Position numbers and translations under genes: made by a program
NCBI GenBank assembly: GCA_025356445.1
Contig: JANXSZ010000035.1
Location: forward strand, 1 to 64,000
Reading direction: 5' to 3'
DNA: 64,000 bases
From: Betaproteobacteria bacterium
GTDB lineage: Bacteria; Pseudomonadota; Gammaproteobacteria; Burkholderiales; Burkholderiaceae_C
Part shown: positions 7,634 through 16,512 of the stretch, piece after piece
Numbering within the stretch: position 1 is the stretch's first letter
Layout of the letters: every line of letters begins with the position of its first letter
Notes under the pieces: model-generated
Databases searched by the model: none
What the model saw: the letters and a program-made list of their open reading frames with translations, nothing else
Told to the model about the DNA's origin: nothing

Positions 7634-10600
7634 ATGTTCCAGAAAATTCTGATCGCCAACCGGGGCGAAATCGCCGTGCGCCTGGTACGTGCCGTGGCCG
7701 ACATGGGCATTCAAAGCGTGGCTGTCTACGCCCAGGACGACGCCCAAGCCCTGCATGTGCAAGCCGCAGACGAAGCCGTCGCACTGGGTCAACCCGGTGA
7801 GGCCCATGCCTTGGGTGCAGCCGCCTACCTCAACATCCCCCGCCTGATTGCCATCGCCCTGCAAACCGGCTGCGATGCCATCCACCCCGGCTACGGCTTC
7901 CTGAGCGAACGCGCTGATTTCGCCATTGCCTGTGCTGAGGCCGGTCTGTGCTTCATCGGCCCTACCCCCGCGCAACTGGCTTTGTTCGGCGACAAAGCCA
8001 GCGCCCGTGCCTTGGCCCTGACGCACCATGTCCCGCTGATGCCCGGCAGCCAAAGCGCCGTCACACTGGCCCAAGCGCAGGCCTTTTTTGCCGCGCAACA
8101 GCCAGCGTCTTCCGTGCAAATGTTGCCTGTCGGCATCATGGTCAAAGCCATTGGCGGCGGTGGCGGACGTGGGATGCGTGCCGTGTTGAGCGCTGACGCC
8201 CTGCCTGAAGCCTATGCCCGCTGCGTCTCCGAAGCCCGCGCCGCTTTCGGGGTGGACGGTGTGTACGTCGAGCGCCTGATGGCCAACGCCCGCCACATTG
8301 AGATCCAAATCTTGGGCGATGGCGAATCCGTCATGTCCCTGGGTGAGCGTGAATGCAGCTTACAACGCCGCTTTCAAAAACTCGTCGAAATCGCCCCCAG
8401 CCCCTCGCTGTCGCCCGCCTTGCGCGAACAAGTTACCGCCGCCGCACTGAAGCTCGCCCGTGCCGTCCATTACCAAAGCCTGGGCACTTTCGAGTTTCTG
8501 GTGGACGAAGCTTCCACCGATCTGCCCTTCGTCTTCATCGAAGCCAACCCGCGCCTGCAAGTCGAGCACACCATCACCGAAGCCGTCACCGGACTGGACT
8601 TGGTGCAGCTGCAAATCAGCGTGGCAGCCGGTCAAAGCCTGCAAACGCTGGGCCTCAATCCGGCTCAACCCCCGCAGCCCCAAGGCTTCGCTCTCCAGTG
8701 GCGTATCAATGCCGAGACGCTGGACGTCCAAGGCAACGCCCGCCCCACCAGCGGCACGCTGACGCGTTTTGACTTGGCCCAAGGCCCCGGTATCCGTGTC
8801 GATACCCATGGTTTTGGCGGCTGCACGCCTTCACCGCATTACGACACACTGCTGGCCAAGCTGATCGTCCACAGCCCTGGCACCTTCGTTGGGGCCGCCC
8901 GCCGCGCCCGCCGTGCCCTGGCCGAATGCCGCATTGAAGGCCTGGGCACCAATCTGCCTCTGCTGCAAGCCCTGGCGGCCAGACCCGAGTTCGACACGCA
9001 GCAGGTGCATACCCGCTTCGTGGAAGCGCATTTGGGCGAGTTGCTCGCCTCAGCCTCTGGGTTCAGCGTTGCTCCTGAAAAAGAAGCGACTCTAGCATGT
9101 CCCGTAAGCGATGAAGGCGTATTTGGCACCTCAAAATACGCACTTGACCCCTCTCAAACCGCCGTTTTGGCCCCCATGCCCGCCCGCCTCGTGCAGCTCA
9201 ACGTGGCCGTGGGCGATGTGGTGCCCGCAGGCCATCAGGTGGCGGTGCTGGAGGCCATGAAGATGGAGCACCTGCTACTGGCTGATGCCCCAGGCCGTGT
9301 GCTGGACATCCGCGCCGCCGTGGGCGATTACCTGAGCGAAGGCCAGTCCCTGGTCGTGCTTGAGCCGGTAGATGCCGCCGTTATCGCCACCACCACCGCC
9401 CACGCCCTAGATCCCGACCACATCCGCCCCGATTTGCAACGCGTGCGCGACCGCCACGCTTTCACGCTCGATGCCAACCGCCCTGCAGCCGTCGCCAAAC
9501 GCCATGCCCAGGGTGGCCGCACCGCCCGCGAAAACGTCGCTGACCTGTGCGATCTGGACGCCACCACAGAGGCCGTTGAGGGCAACGCCATCGGCAACTT
9601 CATGGGTAGCTTTATTGAATATGGCGCCCTTGCCATCGCCGCCCAAACCCGCCGTCGCGGCCTCGCTGACCTCATCGCCAACACGCCCGCCGACGGCATG
9701 GTGACGGGCATAGGTACGGTCAACGCTGCGCATTTCGGTCCCGAGAAGTCCCGCTGCATCGTCATGGCCTACGATTACACCGTGCTGGCCGGTACGCAGG
9801 GGATGCGCAACCACCACAAAAAAGACCGCATGCTGGCCTTGGCCCACCAGCTCAAGCTGCCGGTGGTGCTGTTTGCTGAAGGTGGCGGGGGCCGACCGGG
9901 CGACACCGACATGCCCATCGTTGCGGGTCTGAACAACCACACCTTCAGCCAGTTCGCCGCGCTCTCCGGCAAAGTCCCTGTGGTCGGCATCGTGCATGGC
10001 CGTTGCTTCGCAGGTAACGCTGCGCTCTTGGGCTGCGCCGATGTCATCATCGCTACGAAAATGAGCAATATCGGCATGAGCGGCCCCGCGATGATCGAAG
10101 GCGGCGGCTTGGGCCAGTTCAAACCCGAGCAAATTGGCCCCAGCGACGTGCAATCGCGCAACGGCGTGATCGACGTGCTGGTCGCCGATGAAGCCGAGGC
10201 CGTCGCCGTCGCCAAACGCTACATCGCGTACTTCCAGGGGGATTTGCCCACCTGGACATGCCCCGATCAGCGCCTGCTGCGCCAGGCTATCCCCGAAAAC
10301 CGCCTGCGCGTCTACGACATTCGCCACGTCATGCAGGGTCTGGTGGACACCGATTCCCTGCTTGAATTGCGCGCTGGTTTTGGCCCCGGTATCCTCACAG
10401 CGCTTGCCCGTATTGCAGGACGTGCTATTGGAATAATAGCGAATAACCCCAAGCATTTGGGAGGAGCCATCGATGTGGACGCCGCCGACAAAGCCGCCCG
10501 CTTCATGCAGCTCTGCAACGCCCATGGCCTGCCCATGGTCTCGTTGATGGACACGCCCGGCTTCATGGTCGGCCCTGACATCGAAGCCCAAGCCCAAGTC

Positions 10601-11026
10601 CGCCACGTCTGCCGCCTGTTCGTGGTCGCCGCCCACCTGCAAGTGCCCTTCTTCAGCGTCGTCTTGCGTAAAGGCTACGGCCTGGGTGCCCAAGCGATGG
10701 CCGCAGGCGGCTTTGATGCGCCCGTATTCAACGTCGCGTGGCCCACTGGCGAATTTGGCGCGATGGGTCTGGAAGGCGCTGTGCGCCTGGGCTTTCGCAA
10801 AGAGTTGGAAGCTGCCGAAGAAGGCCCAGTGCGCGACGCGCTGTTCAAACAGCTCGTGGACGAGCAGTACAGCAACGGCGAAGCCATGAACATGGCCGCT
10901 ACGCTGGAGATCGACGCCGTGATCGACCCAGCAGCGACGCGGGATTGGCTGATGAATGGGCTGGCTTCGGTGGGTAAGGTGGGTGAAGGCAGGGCTACGG
11001 GGGGGCGGTTTGTGGATACGTGGTGA
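7634..11026 (+). CDS. Single-chain multidomain acyl-CoA carboxylase (biotin carboxylase, biotin carrier, carboxyltransferase)
   Basis: 1130 residues from the ATG at 7634, where the biotin carboxylase signature FQKILIANRGEIAVRLVRA begins. Order: biotin carboxylase/ATP-grasp (about 1-445; glycine-rich GGGGGRGMR, ANPRLQVEHTITEAVTGLD), a short linker, a biotinyl domain with EAMKMEH (biotinylated Lys543), then a carboxyltransferase with both halves (about 610-1130; oxyanion-type segments GRCFAGNAALLG and SNIGMSGPAMIEGG in one half, GGAID and DTPGFMVGP in the other). All activities on one chain match the long-chain acyl-CoA carboxylase architecture known from actinobacteria and some proteobacteria. 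Databases often mislabel such proteins as carbamoyl-phosphate synthase. The substrate is unknown. The ligase 40 nt upstream probably supplies the acyl-CoA. Confidence 0.85.
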   Translation: MFQKILIANRGEIAVRLVRAVADMGIQSVAVYAQDDAQALHVQAADEAVALGQPGEAHALGAAAYLNIPRLIAIALQTGCDAIHPGYGFLSERADFAIACAEAGLCFIGPTPAQLALFGDKASARALALTHHVPLMPGSQSAVTLAQAQAFFAAQQPASSVQMLPVGIMVKAIGGGGGRGMRAVLSADALPEAYARCVSEARAAFGVDGVYVERLMANARHIEIQILGDGESVMSLGERECSLQRRFQKLVEIAPSPSLSPALREQVTAAALKLARAVHYQSLGTFEFLVDEASTDLPFVFIEANPRLQVEHTITEAVTGLDLVQLQISVAAGQSLQTLGLNPAQPPQPQGFALQWRINAETLDVQGNARPTSGTLTRFDLAQGPGIRVDTHGFGGCTPSPHYDTLLAKLIVHSPGTFVGAARRARRALAECRIEGLGTNLPLLQALAARPEFDTQQVHTRFVEAHLGELLASASGFSVAPEKEATLACPVSDEGVFGTSKYALDPSQTAVLAPMPARLVQLNVAVGDVVPAGHQVAVLEAMKMEHLLLADAPGRVLDIRAAVGDYLSEGQSLVVLEPVDAAVIATTTAHALDPDHIRPDLQRVRDRHAFTLDANRPAAVAKRHAQGGRTARENVADLCDLDATTEAVEGNAIGNFMGSFIEYGALAIAAQTRRRGLADLIANTPADGMVTGIGTVNAAHFGPEKSRCIVMAYDYTVLAGTQGMRNHHKKDRMLALAHQLKLPVVLFAEGGGGRPGDTDMPIVAGLNNHTFSQFAALSGKVPVVGIVHGRCFAGNAALLGCADVIIATKMSNIGMSGPAMIEGGGLGQFKPEQIGPSDVQSRNGVIDVLVADEAEAVAVAKRYIAYFQGDLPTWTCPDQRLLRQAIPENRLRVYDIRHVMQGLVDTDSLLELRAGFGPGILTALARIAGRAIGIIANNPKHLGGAIDVDAADKAARFMQLCNAHGLPMVSLMDTPGFMVGPDIEAQAQVRHVCRLFVVAAHLQVPFFSVVLRKGYGLGAQAMAAGGFDAPVFNVAWPTGEFGAMGLEGAVRLGFRKELEAAEEGPVRDALFKQLVDEQYSNGEAMNMAATLEIDAVIDPAATRDWLMNGLASVGKVGEGRATGGRFVDTW
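10424..10440. repeat. AT-rich inverted repeat inside the carboxylase gene
   Basis: GCTATT, 5-nt loop, AATAGC: the same stem and loop length as at 48322-48338. It encodes the conserved AIGIIANN stretch of the carboxyltransferase, so here the motif replaced synonymous codons rather than adding residues. Confidence 0.45.
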
Positions 11027-11067
11027 CGTGCTGCGGGCCAGCGCTTGGCGCACCTGCAAGATGCCGC

Positions 11068-11484
11068 TTAAACCAGCACCCCACCTGTTTGCGCCAAGGC
11101 ATCGCGCAAATCACCGTCCAGCGTCGCCAAGGGCAGGCCTTCTCGCAAGGCCAGCTCCAAATACGATGCATCGTAAGACGACAAGTTGAATCGGCGGGCC
11201 AGATGCAGCGTATCCCCCAGTGCCCGGCTTGCGGTGCTGGTGTCGGTGGTGATGGGCATGAGGTGAAGCAAGCCCAGAAACTCGGCAACGCGGGCAACCG
11301 ATACCCGGCCTTTGGCTTGGGATTTGAGGATGACGTTGGCGGCCTCCAGGCTCCAAATGCCGGGTACGAGGGCTTCGGCTTGCTCTAACAGCACAAGCAC
11401 CTTGTCGGCATAGGCCAAGCGCTCAGCACTGCCATCCTCTAGCAGCCAGCGCATGACCACCGAGTTGTCCAGCACGAAGCGCAT
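11068..11484 (-). CDS. PIN-domain ribonuclease toxin (VapC family)
   Basis: 138 residues. The first PIN aspartate is in MRFVLDNSVVMRWLL (Asp6). The conserved Glu is in SLEAANVI, followed by LSSYDASYLELAL and LATLDGDLRDAL, which supply the remaining acidic metal ligands. VapC toxins cleave specific RNAs, often tRNAs, with Mg2+. The ATG overlaps the antitoxin stop by one base (TGATG). It is convergent with the carboxylase gene. All four acidic positions appear present, so the toxin is probably functional. Confidence 0.85.
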   Translation of the reverse strand: MRFVLDNSVVMRWLLEDGSAERLAYADKVLVLLEQAEALVPGIWSLEAANVILKSQAKGRVSVARVAEFLGLLHLMPITTDTSTASRALGDTLHLARRFNLSSYDASYLELALREGLPLATLDGDLRDALAQTGGVLV

Positions 11485-11735
11485 CAGTCGCGGCCTTCGT
11501 TCATCAGCGCCTTGATGTCTACCGGCGCACCTTGCGGCGCTTCCCGCATAAAGCGCCGCATGCGGCTTGCGGCTTCAGCACTAACACGATGGGCGCTTGA
11601 GCCTGTGGGGAGTAACTCAGCCACCGGTTCACCGCGTTGGGTGATCGTGAAGCCTTGCCCCGCCCCGACACGGCGCAAAATTTCCGCCAAATGGGTCTTG
11701 GTTTCGTATGTGCCAATGGCTTGGAGTGAGGGCAT
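11484..11735 (-). CDS. Phd/YefM-type antitoxin paired with the PIN toxin
   Basis: 83 residues. The N-terminal part AIGTYETKTHLAEILRRV and then GFTITQRGEPVAELLP is the Phd/YefM fold that binds operator DNA. The C-terminal part (SRMRRFMREAPQGAPVDIKALMNEGRD) would wrap the toxin. Gene order antitoxin then toxin with a one-base overlap is classic. A direct repeat GTAGAC occurs upstream, near 11755 and 11768. The partner is a VapC-like PIN protein, although this antitoxin is Phd-like rather than AbrB- or RHH-like; such mixed pairs are common. Confidence 0.83.
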   Translation of the reverse strand: MPSLQAIGTYETKTHLAEILRRVGAGQGFTITQRGEPVAELLPTGSSAHRVSAEAASRMRRFMREAPQGAPVDIKALMNEGRD

Positions 11736-11810
11736 GGTGGGCTTTGGACAATGAGTAGACCAAATTGTAGACTTGTTGATGGTTTGCGTCAGAAACTCCC
11801 TTCCGCATGA

Positions 11811-11834
11811 AAAGGCCCGTCAAAACGGGCCTTT
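11811..11834 (-). terminator. Rho-independent terminator after the fatty acyl-CoA reductase
   Basis: AAAGGCCCGT and ACGGGCCTTT form a perfect 10-bp stem with a 4-nt loop. Read on the minus strand it ends in a T-run and lies 32 nt after the reductase stop. It separates that gene from the toxin-antitoxin pair further downstream on the same strand. Confidence 0.8.
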
Positions 11835-11865
11835 CATCTTTCACTCATCCAAACCGTCGCTCAGC

Positions 11866-13872
11866 TTAGAAATGAATCCCCCGCATCATCTGCGCCATCG
11901 CAATCGCTTCGGGTGACAGCGTAGGCTTGCCCAGCTTTTCGCCCCTGGCACCTTTCGCCGCCGCGCTGTCCGGGAACATGCGGAAGGTGGTGTTCATCAG
12001 GATTTGCGTGATGCGCGGCACGGCGGCGTGCAGCAGCTCTACCGAGATGCCCAGACGGGTGGCCACGCGCACGGGTTTGTCCACCACGGCTTGCACGATC
12101 AGGTCAGAGGCTTCGTCGGTGGACAAGAGCGGCATGCTGTCGTAAATCTTGGTCGGTGCGGTCATCGGCGTGCGCACCAGGGGCATGTTGACGGTGGTGA
12201 AGGTCACGCCCTGGTCGGCGAACTCGCTGGCGGCGCAGGCTGTCCACGCATCCAAGGCAGCTTTAGAGGCCACATAGGCCGAGAAGCGCGGCGCATTCAC
12301 CAGCACGCTGATCGAACTGATGTTGACCACATGGCCCTTCTTTTTGGCGACCATGCCGGGCAGCAAGCCCATGGTGACGCGCAGTGAGCCGAAATAGTTG
12401 AGCTGCATGGTGCGCTCGTAGTCGTGGAAGCGGTCGTAGCTGGCCTCGATGGCGCGCCGGATCGAGCGGCCTGCGTTGTTGATGAGGAAGTCCACGCCGC
12501 CGTGCTCGGCTTCCAGCTTTTCAACCAGGGCTTTACAGCTTTCTTCGTTGGCGATATCGGCCGAGTAGGTGATGACGATGGCGTCTTTGCCTGCTGTACC
12601 CAGGATTTCTGCTTTGGCTTCGGCCAGCTTGGCCTCGTCGCGGGCGCAGATGATGGTGATGGCACCAGCTTCTGCGAATTTGGCGGCTGCAGCCAAGCCA
12701 ATGCCGGACGAGCCACCGGTGATCAGCACCACTTTGCCGGCCACAGTGCCGCGCAGGGAATGGTCGATCTTGAGGGCTGGGTCGAGGTGGCGTTCCCAAT
12801 AGTCCCACAAGCGCCAAGCGTAGTCGGCGAATTTGGGGCAGTCAATGTCCGAGCCTTTTAGCGCAGCGGTGGTGTCGCGGCAGTCGTAGCGGGTGGGGAA
12901 GTTGATGAAGGTGAACATGTCCTCGGGCAGACCCAAGTCCTTCATGATGGCCCCTTTCACGCGGCGTACCGGGGCCAGTGCCATCAGGCCCTTTTTGACC
13001 GATTTGGGGATGAAGCCCAGCAGTGCGGCGTTGATGAACAGGTTCATCTTGGGCGCGTGTGCGGCCCGGCTCAGGATGTCCAGCACGTCACCGACGCGGT
13101 AGCCTTCGGGGTCTACCAAATGGAAGCATTTTTTGTTCAGCTCGCCCTTTTGGTGGCTGATGTGGTCAAGGGACGCCACCACAAAGTCCACAGGGACGAT
13201 GTTGATGCGTCCGCCCTCCAGGCCCACGCTGGGCATCCACGGGGGCAAGATTTGCCGCATCCGCTGGATGAGTTTGAAGAAGTAGTAAGGCCCGTCAATC
13301 TTGTCCATTTCGCCGGTTTGCGAATCCCCCACCACCAGCGCAGGGCGGTAGACCGTCCAGGGCATTTTGGCTTCTTTGCGCACGATTTTTTCGCTCTCGT
13401 GCTTGGTCATGAAGTAGGGGTGATCGATGTTTTCGGCTTCTTCAAACATGTCTTCGCGGAACACGCCTTCGTACAACCCGGCAGCGGCGATGGACGACAC
13501 ATGGTGCAGGTGCGTGGCATCAATTGCTTTGGCGAAGTCCACGGTGTTGCGCGTGCCGTCAATGTTCACGGCGACTTGGCTTTCCTCGTCGGCGCTCAAA
13601 TCGTAGACGGCAGCAAGGTGGTAAAAATGGTCGATCTTGCCTTTGAGCTTCTTCACCTCGTCAGCGGCCACACCCAGTTTTTTGCTGGTCAGGTCGCCAA
13701 ACACAGGTACGGCACGGGCGGTGGTGGTGCCCCAGTACTCGCGCAGCGCGGCGACTTTGCCTTCACTCTCCTTGCGCAGCAAGAAGTAAACGACCGAGCC
13801 TTTGCGCGCCAATAATTTTTTAACCAGCCGTTTACCAATAAAGCCAGTGGCGCCAGTGACGAAATACTGCAT
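11866..13872 (-). CDS. Two-domain SDR protein, probable fatty acyl-CoA (aldehyde) reductase
   Basis: 668 residues with two Rossmann units. The N-terminal extended-SDR/male-sterility-type domain (about 1-370) has VTGATGFIGKRLVKKL and the active-site Y-x-x-x-K in PYFMTKHESEK. The C-terminal classical SDR (about 375-640) has ITGGSSGIGLAAA near residue 381, NNAGRSIRR and the second active site in YVASKAALDAW near residue 531. From memory, length, domain order and the C-terminal MMRGIHF closely resemble the alcohol-forming reductase Maqu_2507 of Marinobacter, which reduces acyl-CoA or aldehyde to fatty alcohol with NADPH. It is divergent from a phasin gene across about 210 bp. A steroid- or sugar-type SDR is less likely because of the double domain. 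Confidence 0.75.
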   Translation of the reverse strand: MQYFVTGATGFIGKRLVKKLLARKGSVVYFLLRKESEGKVAALREYWGTTTARAVPVFGDLTSKKLGVAADEVKKLKGKIDHFYHLAAVYDLSADEESQVAVNIDGTRNTVDFAKAIDATHLHHVSSIAAAGLYEGVFREDMFEEAENIDHPYFMTKHESEKIVRKEAKMPWTVYRPALVVGDSQTGEMDKIDGPYYFFKLIQRMRQILPPWMPSVGLEGGRINIVPVDFVVASLDHISHQKGELNKKCFHLVDPEGYRVGDVLDILSRAAHAPKMNLFINAALLGFIPKSVKKGLMALAPVRRVKGAIMKDLGLPEDMFTFINFPTRYDCRDTTAALKGSDIDCPKFADYAWRLWDYWERHLDPALKIDHSLRGTVAGKVVLITGGSSGIGLAAAAKFAEAGAITIICARDEAKLAEAKAEILGTAGKDAIVITYSADIANEESCKALVEKLEAEHGGVDFLINNAGRSIRRAIEASYDRFHDYERTMQLNYFGSLRVTMGLLPGMVAKKKGHVVNISSISVLVNAPRFSAYVASKAALDAWTACAASEFADQGVTFTTVNMPLVRTPMTAPTKIYDSMPLLSTDEASDLIVQAVVDKPVRVATRLGISVELLHAAVPRITQILMNTTFRMFPDSAAAKGARGEKLGKPTLSPEAIAMAQMMRGIHF

Positions 13873-14083
13873 GTAAAAACCTCCAAGTTGTGCGCAGAAT
13901 TGTGCCTAAGCCCGGTACCTAGCCAACACCGCACAAACCCGCGCCAGCCATAGAGCCACGCCTCTAGAGAGTTAGAAAGCCCTGTCTACAACAACCGGGT
14001 GCAAAGACTTACATTCGGTGTCACGGTTGCGGGCTTGCCCGCAGCACATTCAATTCAATCTACGTCCTGTCTGGAGAACCCCC

Positions 14084-14746
14084 ATGGTCAAGAAGCTGCA
14101 AAAACTGTCTGCTACCCAAAAATCTGCCACGCCTTTGAGCGGTGCTGTAAAAGACTCGGCCCAACAAATTTGGCTCGCGGGTCTGGGTGCTTTTGCCAAG
14201 GCGCAAGAAGAAGGCGGCAAAGTGTTTGAAGCCTTGGTCAAAGAAGGCCTGGGCCTGCAGCGCAAGACGCAAGCCGTTGCCGAAGAAAAAATCTCGGAAA
14301 CCACCAGCAAGCTGGCTGATATGGCCAATGGCCTGACCTCGGGTCTGACGGCCAAGACCAGCGGCATCACGTCCATGGCCACCGGCCAATGGGACAAGCT
14401 GGAAAACATCTTTGAAGACCGCGTGGCCAAAGCCTTGAACAAGCTCGGTATGCCTTCGTCCAAAGACGTGCAAGCTTTGGTGGCCCGCATTGACGAGTTG
14501 ACCAAGACCGTGAACAAGCTGTCGGCCAAGCCTGCCGCTGCTAAGCCCGTGACGGCCAAGGCGGCTGCGGTCAAAGCCGAAGCGCCTGTTGTTGCTGCCA
14601 AGCCCGCTGCGAAAGCCCGCGTTAAAGCAGTCACGAAGGCCGCAGTGAAGGCCTCGACCAATGGCGCGACCAAGCCCGCTGCCACCCGCGCTGCGGTGCG
14701 CAAGGCTGAGCCTGCTATCGAAGTTGTAGCTGCTCCCGCAGTCTGA
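14084..14746 (+). CDS. Phasin-type granule-associated protein with a lysine/alanine-rich tail
   Basis: 220 residues. The ATG at 14084 follows CTGGAG, so the longer frame starting at 14018 is unnecessary. The N-terminal amphipathic helical part (about 15-140: IWLAGLGAFAKAQEEGGKVFEALVKEGL) is the PhaI/PhaF phasin domain. The tail from about residue 145 is low-complexity Ala-Lys-Pro-Val, like the histone-like tails of PhaF-type proteins that contact DNA. Phasins coat polyhydroxyalkanoate or other lipid granules. It stands alone between divergent and terminator signals, next to the acyl-CoA reductase and a TetR regulator. Phasins also occur away from PHA genes as general lipid-surface proteins. 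Confidence 0.8.
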   Translation: MVKKLQKLSATQKSATPLSGAVKDSAQQIWLAGLGAFAKAQEEGGKVFEALVKEGLGLQRKTQAVAEEKISETTSKLADMANGLTSGLTAKTSGITSMATGQWDKLENIFEDRVAKALNKLGMPSSKDVQALVARIDELTKTVNKLSAKPAAAKPVTAKAAAVKAEAPVVAAKPAAKARVKAVTKAAVKASTNGATKPAATRAAVRKAEPAIEVVAAPAV

Positions 14747-14776
14747 TAGCGCGCACCAGCCACGTATGGGCTGAAA

Positions 14777-14799
14777 AGGGCACTGCGGTGCCCTTTTTT
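14777..14799 (+). terminator. Rho-independent terminator after the phasin gene
   Basis: AGGGCAC, loop TGCG, GTGCCCT, then T-run on the plus strand, 30 nt after the phasin stop. It isolates the phasin as a single-gene transcript. Confidence 0.85.
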
Positions 14800-14943
14800 A
14801 CGCCTGTCAGCCCTGTCTGGGTGAGCCCAGGGCGCTGGCGTCACCTGGTTTGTGGCAATAGATCACACCCATGCTCGCCATCCCTAATGCCTACGGTCAC
14901 TGGACTGGGTTAAAGTCTGAACGCAACAACCAAGTGGAGCACT

Positions 14944-15612
14944 ATGGCGAAAAAAGCGCCACGACGCACGGCAGAGAGGATTTTGGAGGTCACGCTGGAC
15001 TTGTTCAACCGGTTCGGCGAACCCAATGTGTCCACCACATTGATCTCGGCGGAGCTGCACATCAGTCCCGGCAACCTTTACTACCACTACCCTGCCAAAG
15101 ACGAGCTCATCAACTCGCTGTTTGACCGTTACGAGCGCGCCCTGAGCGAGCTGCTGAACGCCAGCGATGGTGTGCGCAATGTTGAAGACGCCTGGTTCTT
15201 TATGCACACGCTGTTTGAGTTGATCTGGCAGTACCGGTTTTTGTACCGTGACCTGAACGATTTGCTCAGTAAAAACCGCCGTCTGGAAACCCATTTTCAG
15301 TGGATCTTGAAAAACAAAACCCGTGCAGTGAAAAGCATGCTGGACAGCATGAGCCGCGCAGGTGCCGTCAGCATTGATTCCCGCGAGGTTGAGGCAACGG
15401 CCACCAGCATGGTGGTGGTGCTGACCTACTGGCTGAGCTTTGAGTACGTGCGTGACCCACGTCGTGCGCTGGAGCCTGAAAGTGCCCAGCACGCCTTATT
15501 ACGGGGTGCGCAGCATGTGTTGAATTTGCTGGTGCCCTATTTAGAAGTGGGCCAACGTCAGCATCTATTGAGTTTGGTGGGTGCTTACCAGCAGCCTGCA
15601 ACATCCCCCTAA
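14944..15612 (+). CDS. TetR-family transcriptional regulator
   Basis: 222 residues. The N-terminal helix-turn-helix is clear: RILEVTLDLFNRFGEPNVSTTLISAELHISPGNLYYHYPAKDELI (about residues 12-58), given here as a range with its hallmark YYHY turn. The rest is a helical ligand domain with WQYRFLYRDL and HFQWILKNKTRAV. This type is common in betaproteobacteria near phasin, PHA or fatty acid genes (PhaD-like). It is cotranscribed with the following repeat protein (24 nt gap). The ligand is not predictable. Neighbours suggest acyl-CoA or lipid sensing, which is inference. Confidence 0.8.
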   Translation: MAKKAPRRTAERILEVTLDLFNRFGEPNVSTTLISAELHISPGNLYYHYPAKDELINSLFDRYERALSELLNASDGVRNVEDAWFFMHTLFELIWQYRFLYRDLNDLLSKNRRLETHFQWILKNKTRAVKSMLDSMSRAGAVSIDSREVEATATSMVVVLTYWLSFEYVRDPRRALEPESAQHALLRGAQHVLNLLVPYLEVGQRQHLLSLVGAYQQPATSP

Positions 15613-15636
15613 AACACGGTCAACAAGGAGACAACC

Positions 15637-16410
15637 ATGGCCAAATGGACCGCTTTTCCCTATGCAGGGGACTATGACTTCGATGCCACCAGTGTCAAAA
15701 AGAACTGGGCACGTCTGCATGTCGGCGATACCGAGCCGCTGCCCAAAGAGGCCAAGGTGCTGGACGCTTGGGCGCTGTTCCACAGTGGGGACTTTCAAAA
15801 AGCTGCTGAAGCAGGCCTGAAAGCGGGTGGGGCTGGCCTTACTGTCGCCAACAAAGCCACCTGCATCTACGCCAACTACCTGGAGACCAAAGAAAAAACC
15901 AAGCTCGACATGTTCATGGAGGTGGCCACCCGTGCCGAGGCACAAGCCGCTGAGGACCCTAAAAATGCCAATGCGTTCTACTGGCAGGCCTATGCACTGG
16001 GGCGTTATGGTCAGGGTATCAGCGTTGCAAAAGCGCTGGCCCAAGGTCTGGGTGGCAAGGTCAAAGCGGCGCTGGAAACCGCCATCAAGCTGCAACCCAA
16101 ACACGCCGATGCCCACATCGCGCTGGCAGCGTTCCATGCCGAGGTGATAGACAAAGTAGGCGCACTCATTGGGGGCATGACGTACGGTGCCAAGAAAGAC
16201 ACCGGCTTGAAACTCTTCCAGGAGTCGCTCAAGTTGAACCCCTTGTCTGCCATTGGGATGATCGAATACGCCAACGGCATGGTGATGCTGGAAGGCGATA
16301 AAAAAATGAAAGAAGCCACCAAGCTGTACGAACAGGCAGCAGCCTCCAAGCCAATGGATGCGATGGAGCGGCTGGACGTGGAAATGGCGAAAGAAGAATT
16401 GGCGGATTAA
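15637..16410 (+). CDS. Conserved hypothetical helical-repeat (TPR-like) protein
   Basis: 257 residues with a good ribosome-binding site (AAGGAG before ATG). There is no signal peptide. Helical pairs with TPR-like spacing run through the protein: WALFHSGDFQKAAEAGLKAG, NAFYWQAYALGRYGQG, ALETAIKLQPKHADAHIALAAFHAE and ATKLYEQAAASKP. No catalytic motif is visible. It lies 24 nt after the TetR gene and before a strong terminator, so the two form a small operon. I know similar uncharacterised proteins in Burkholderiales, but no function. A cytoplasmic scaffold role is the most that can be said. Confidence 0.7.
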   Translation: MAKWTAFPYAGDYDFDATSVKKNWARLHVGDTEPLPKEAKVLDAWALFHSGDFQKAAEAGLKAGGAGLTVANKATCIYANYLETKEKTKLDMFMEVATRAEAQAAEDPKNANAFYWQAYALGRYGQGISVAKALAQGLGGKVKAALETAIKLQPKHADAHIALAAFHAEVIDKVGALIGGMTYGAKKDTGLKLFQESLKLNPLSAIGMIEYANGMVMLEGDKKMKEATKLYEQAAASKPMDAMERLDVEMAKEELAD

Positions 16411-16452
16411 GGCTCGGCTGAGCGGCTGCCGTCAGCCTGCTTTCCCATGCCA

Positions 16453-16492
16453 TCCCGGTAGCACCTGTCGCCAGGTGCACCGGGATTTTTTT
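16453..16492 (+). terminator. Strong Rho-independent terminator
   Basis: The stem TCCCGGT-(A)-GCACCTG pairs with CAGGTGCACCGGGA around a short loop and is followed by seven T on the plus strand. It ends the TetR/TPR operon and stands between convergent genes. Confidence 0.88.
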
Positions 16493-16512
16493 GGGTCTTT
16501 TTTCGAGTTTTC

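Noticed and set aside
9407-11059. Minus-strand open frame of 550 codons
   Set aside because: It is antisense to the carboxyltransferase domain, His/Gln/Gly-rich without recognisable domains.
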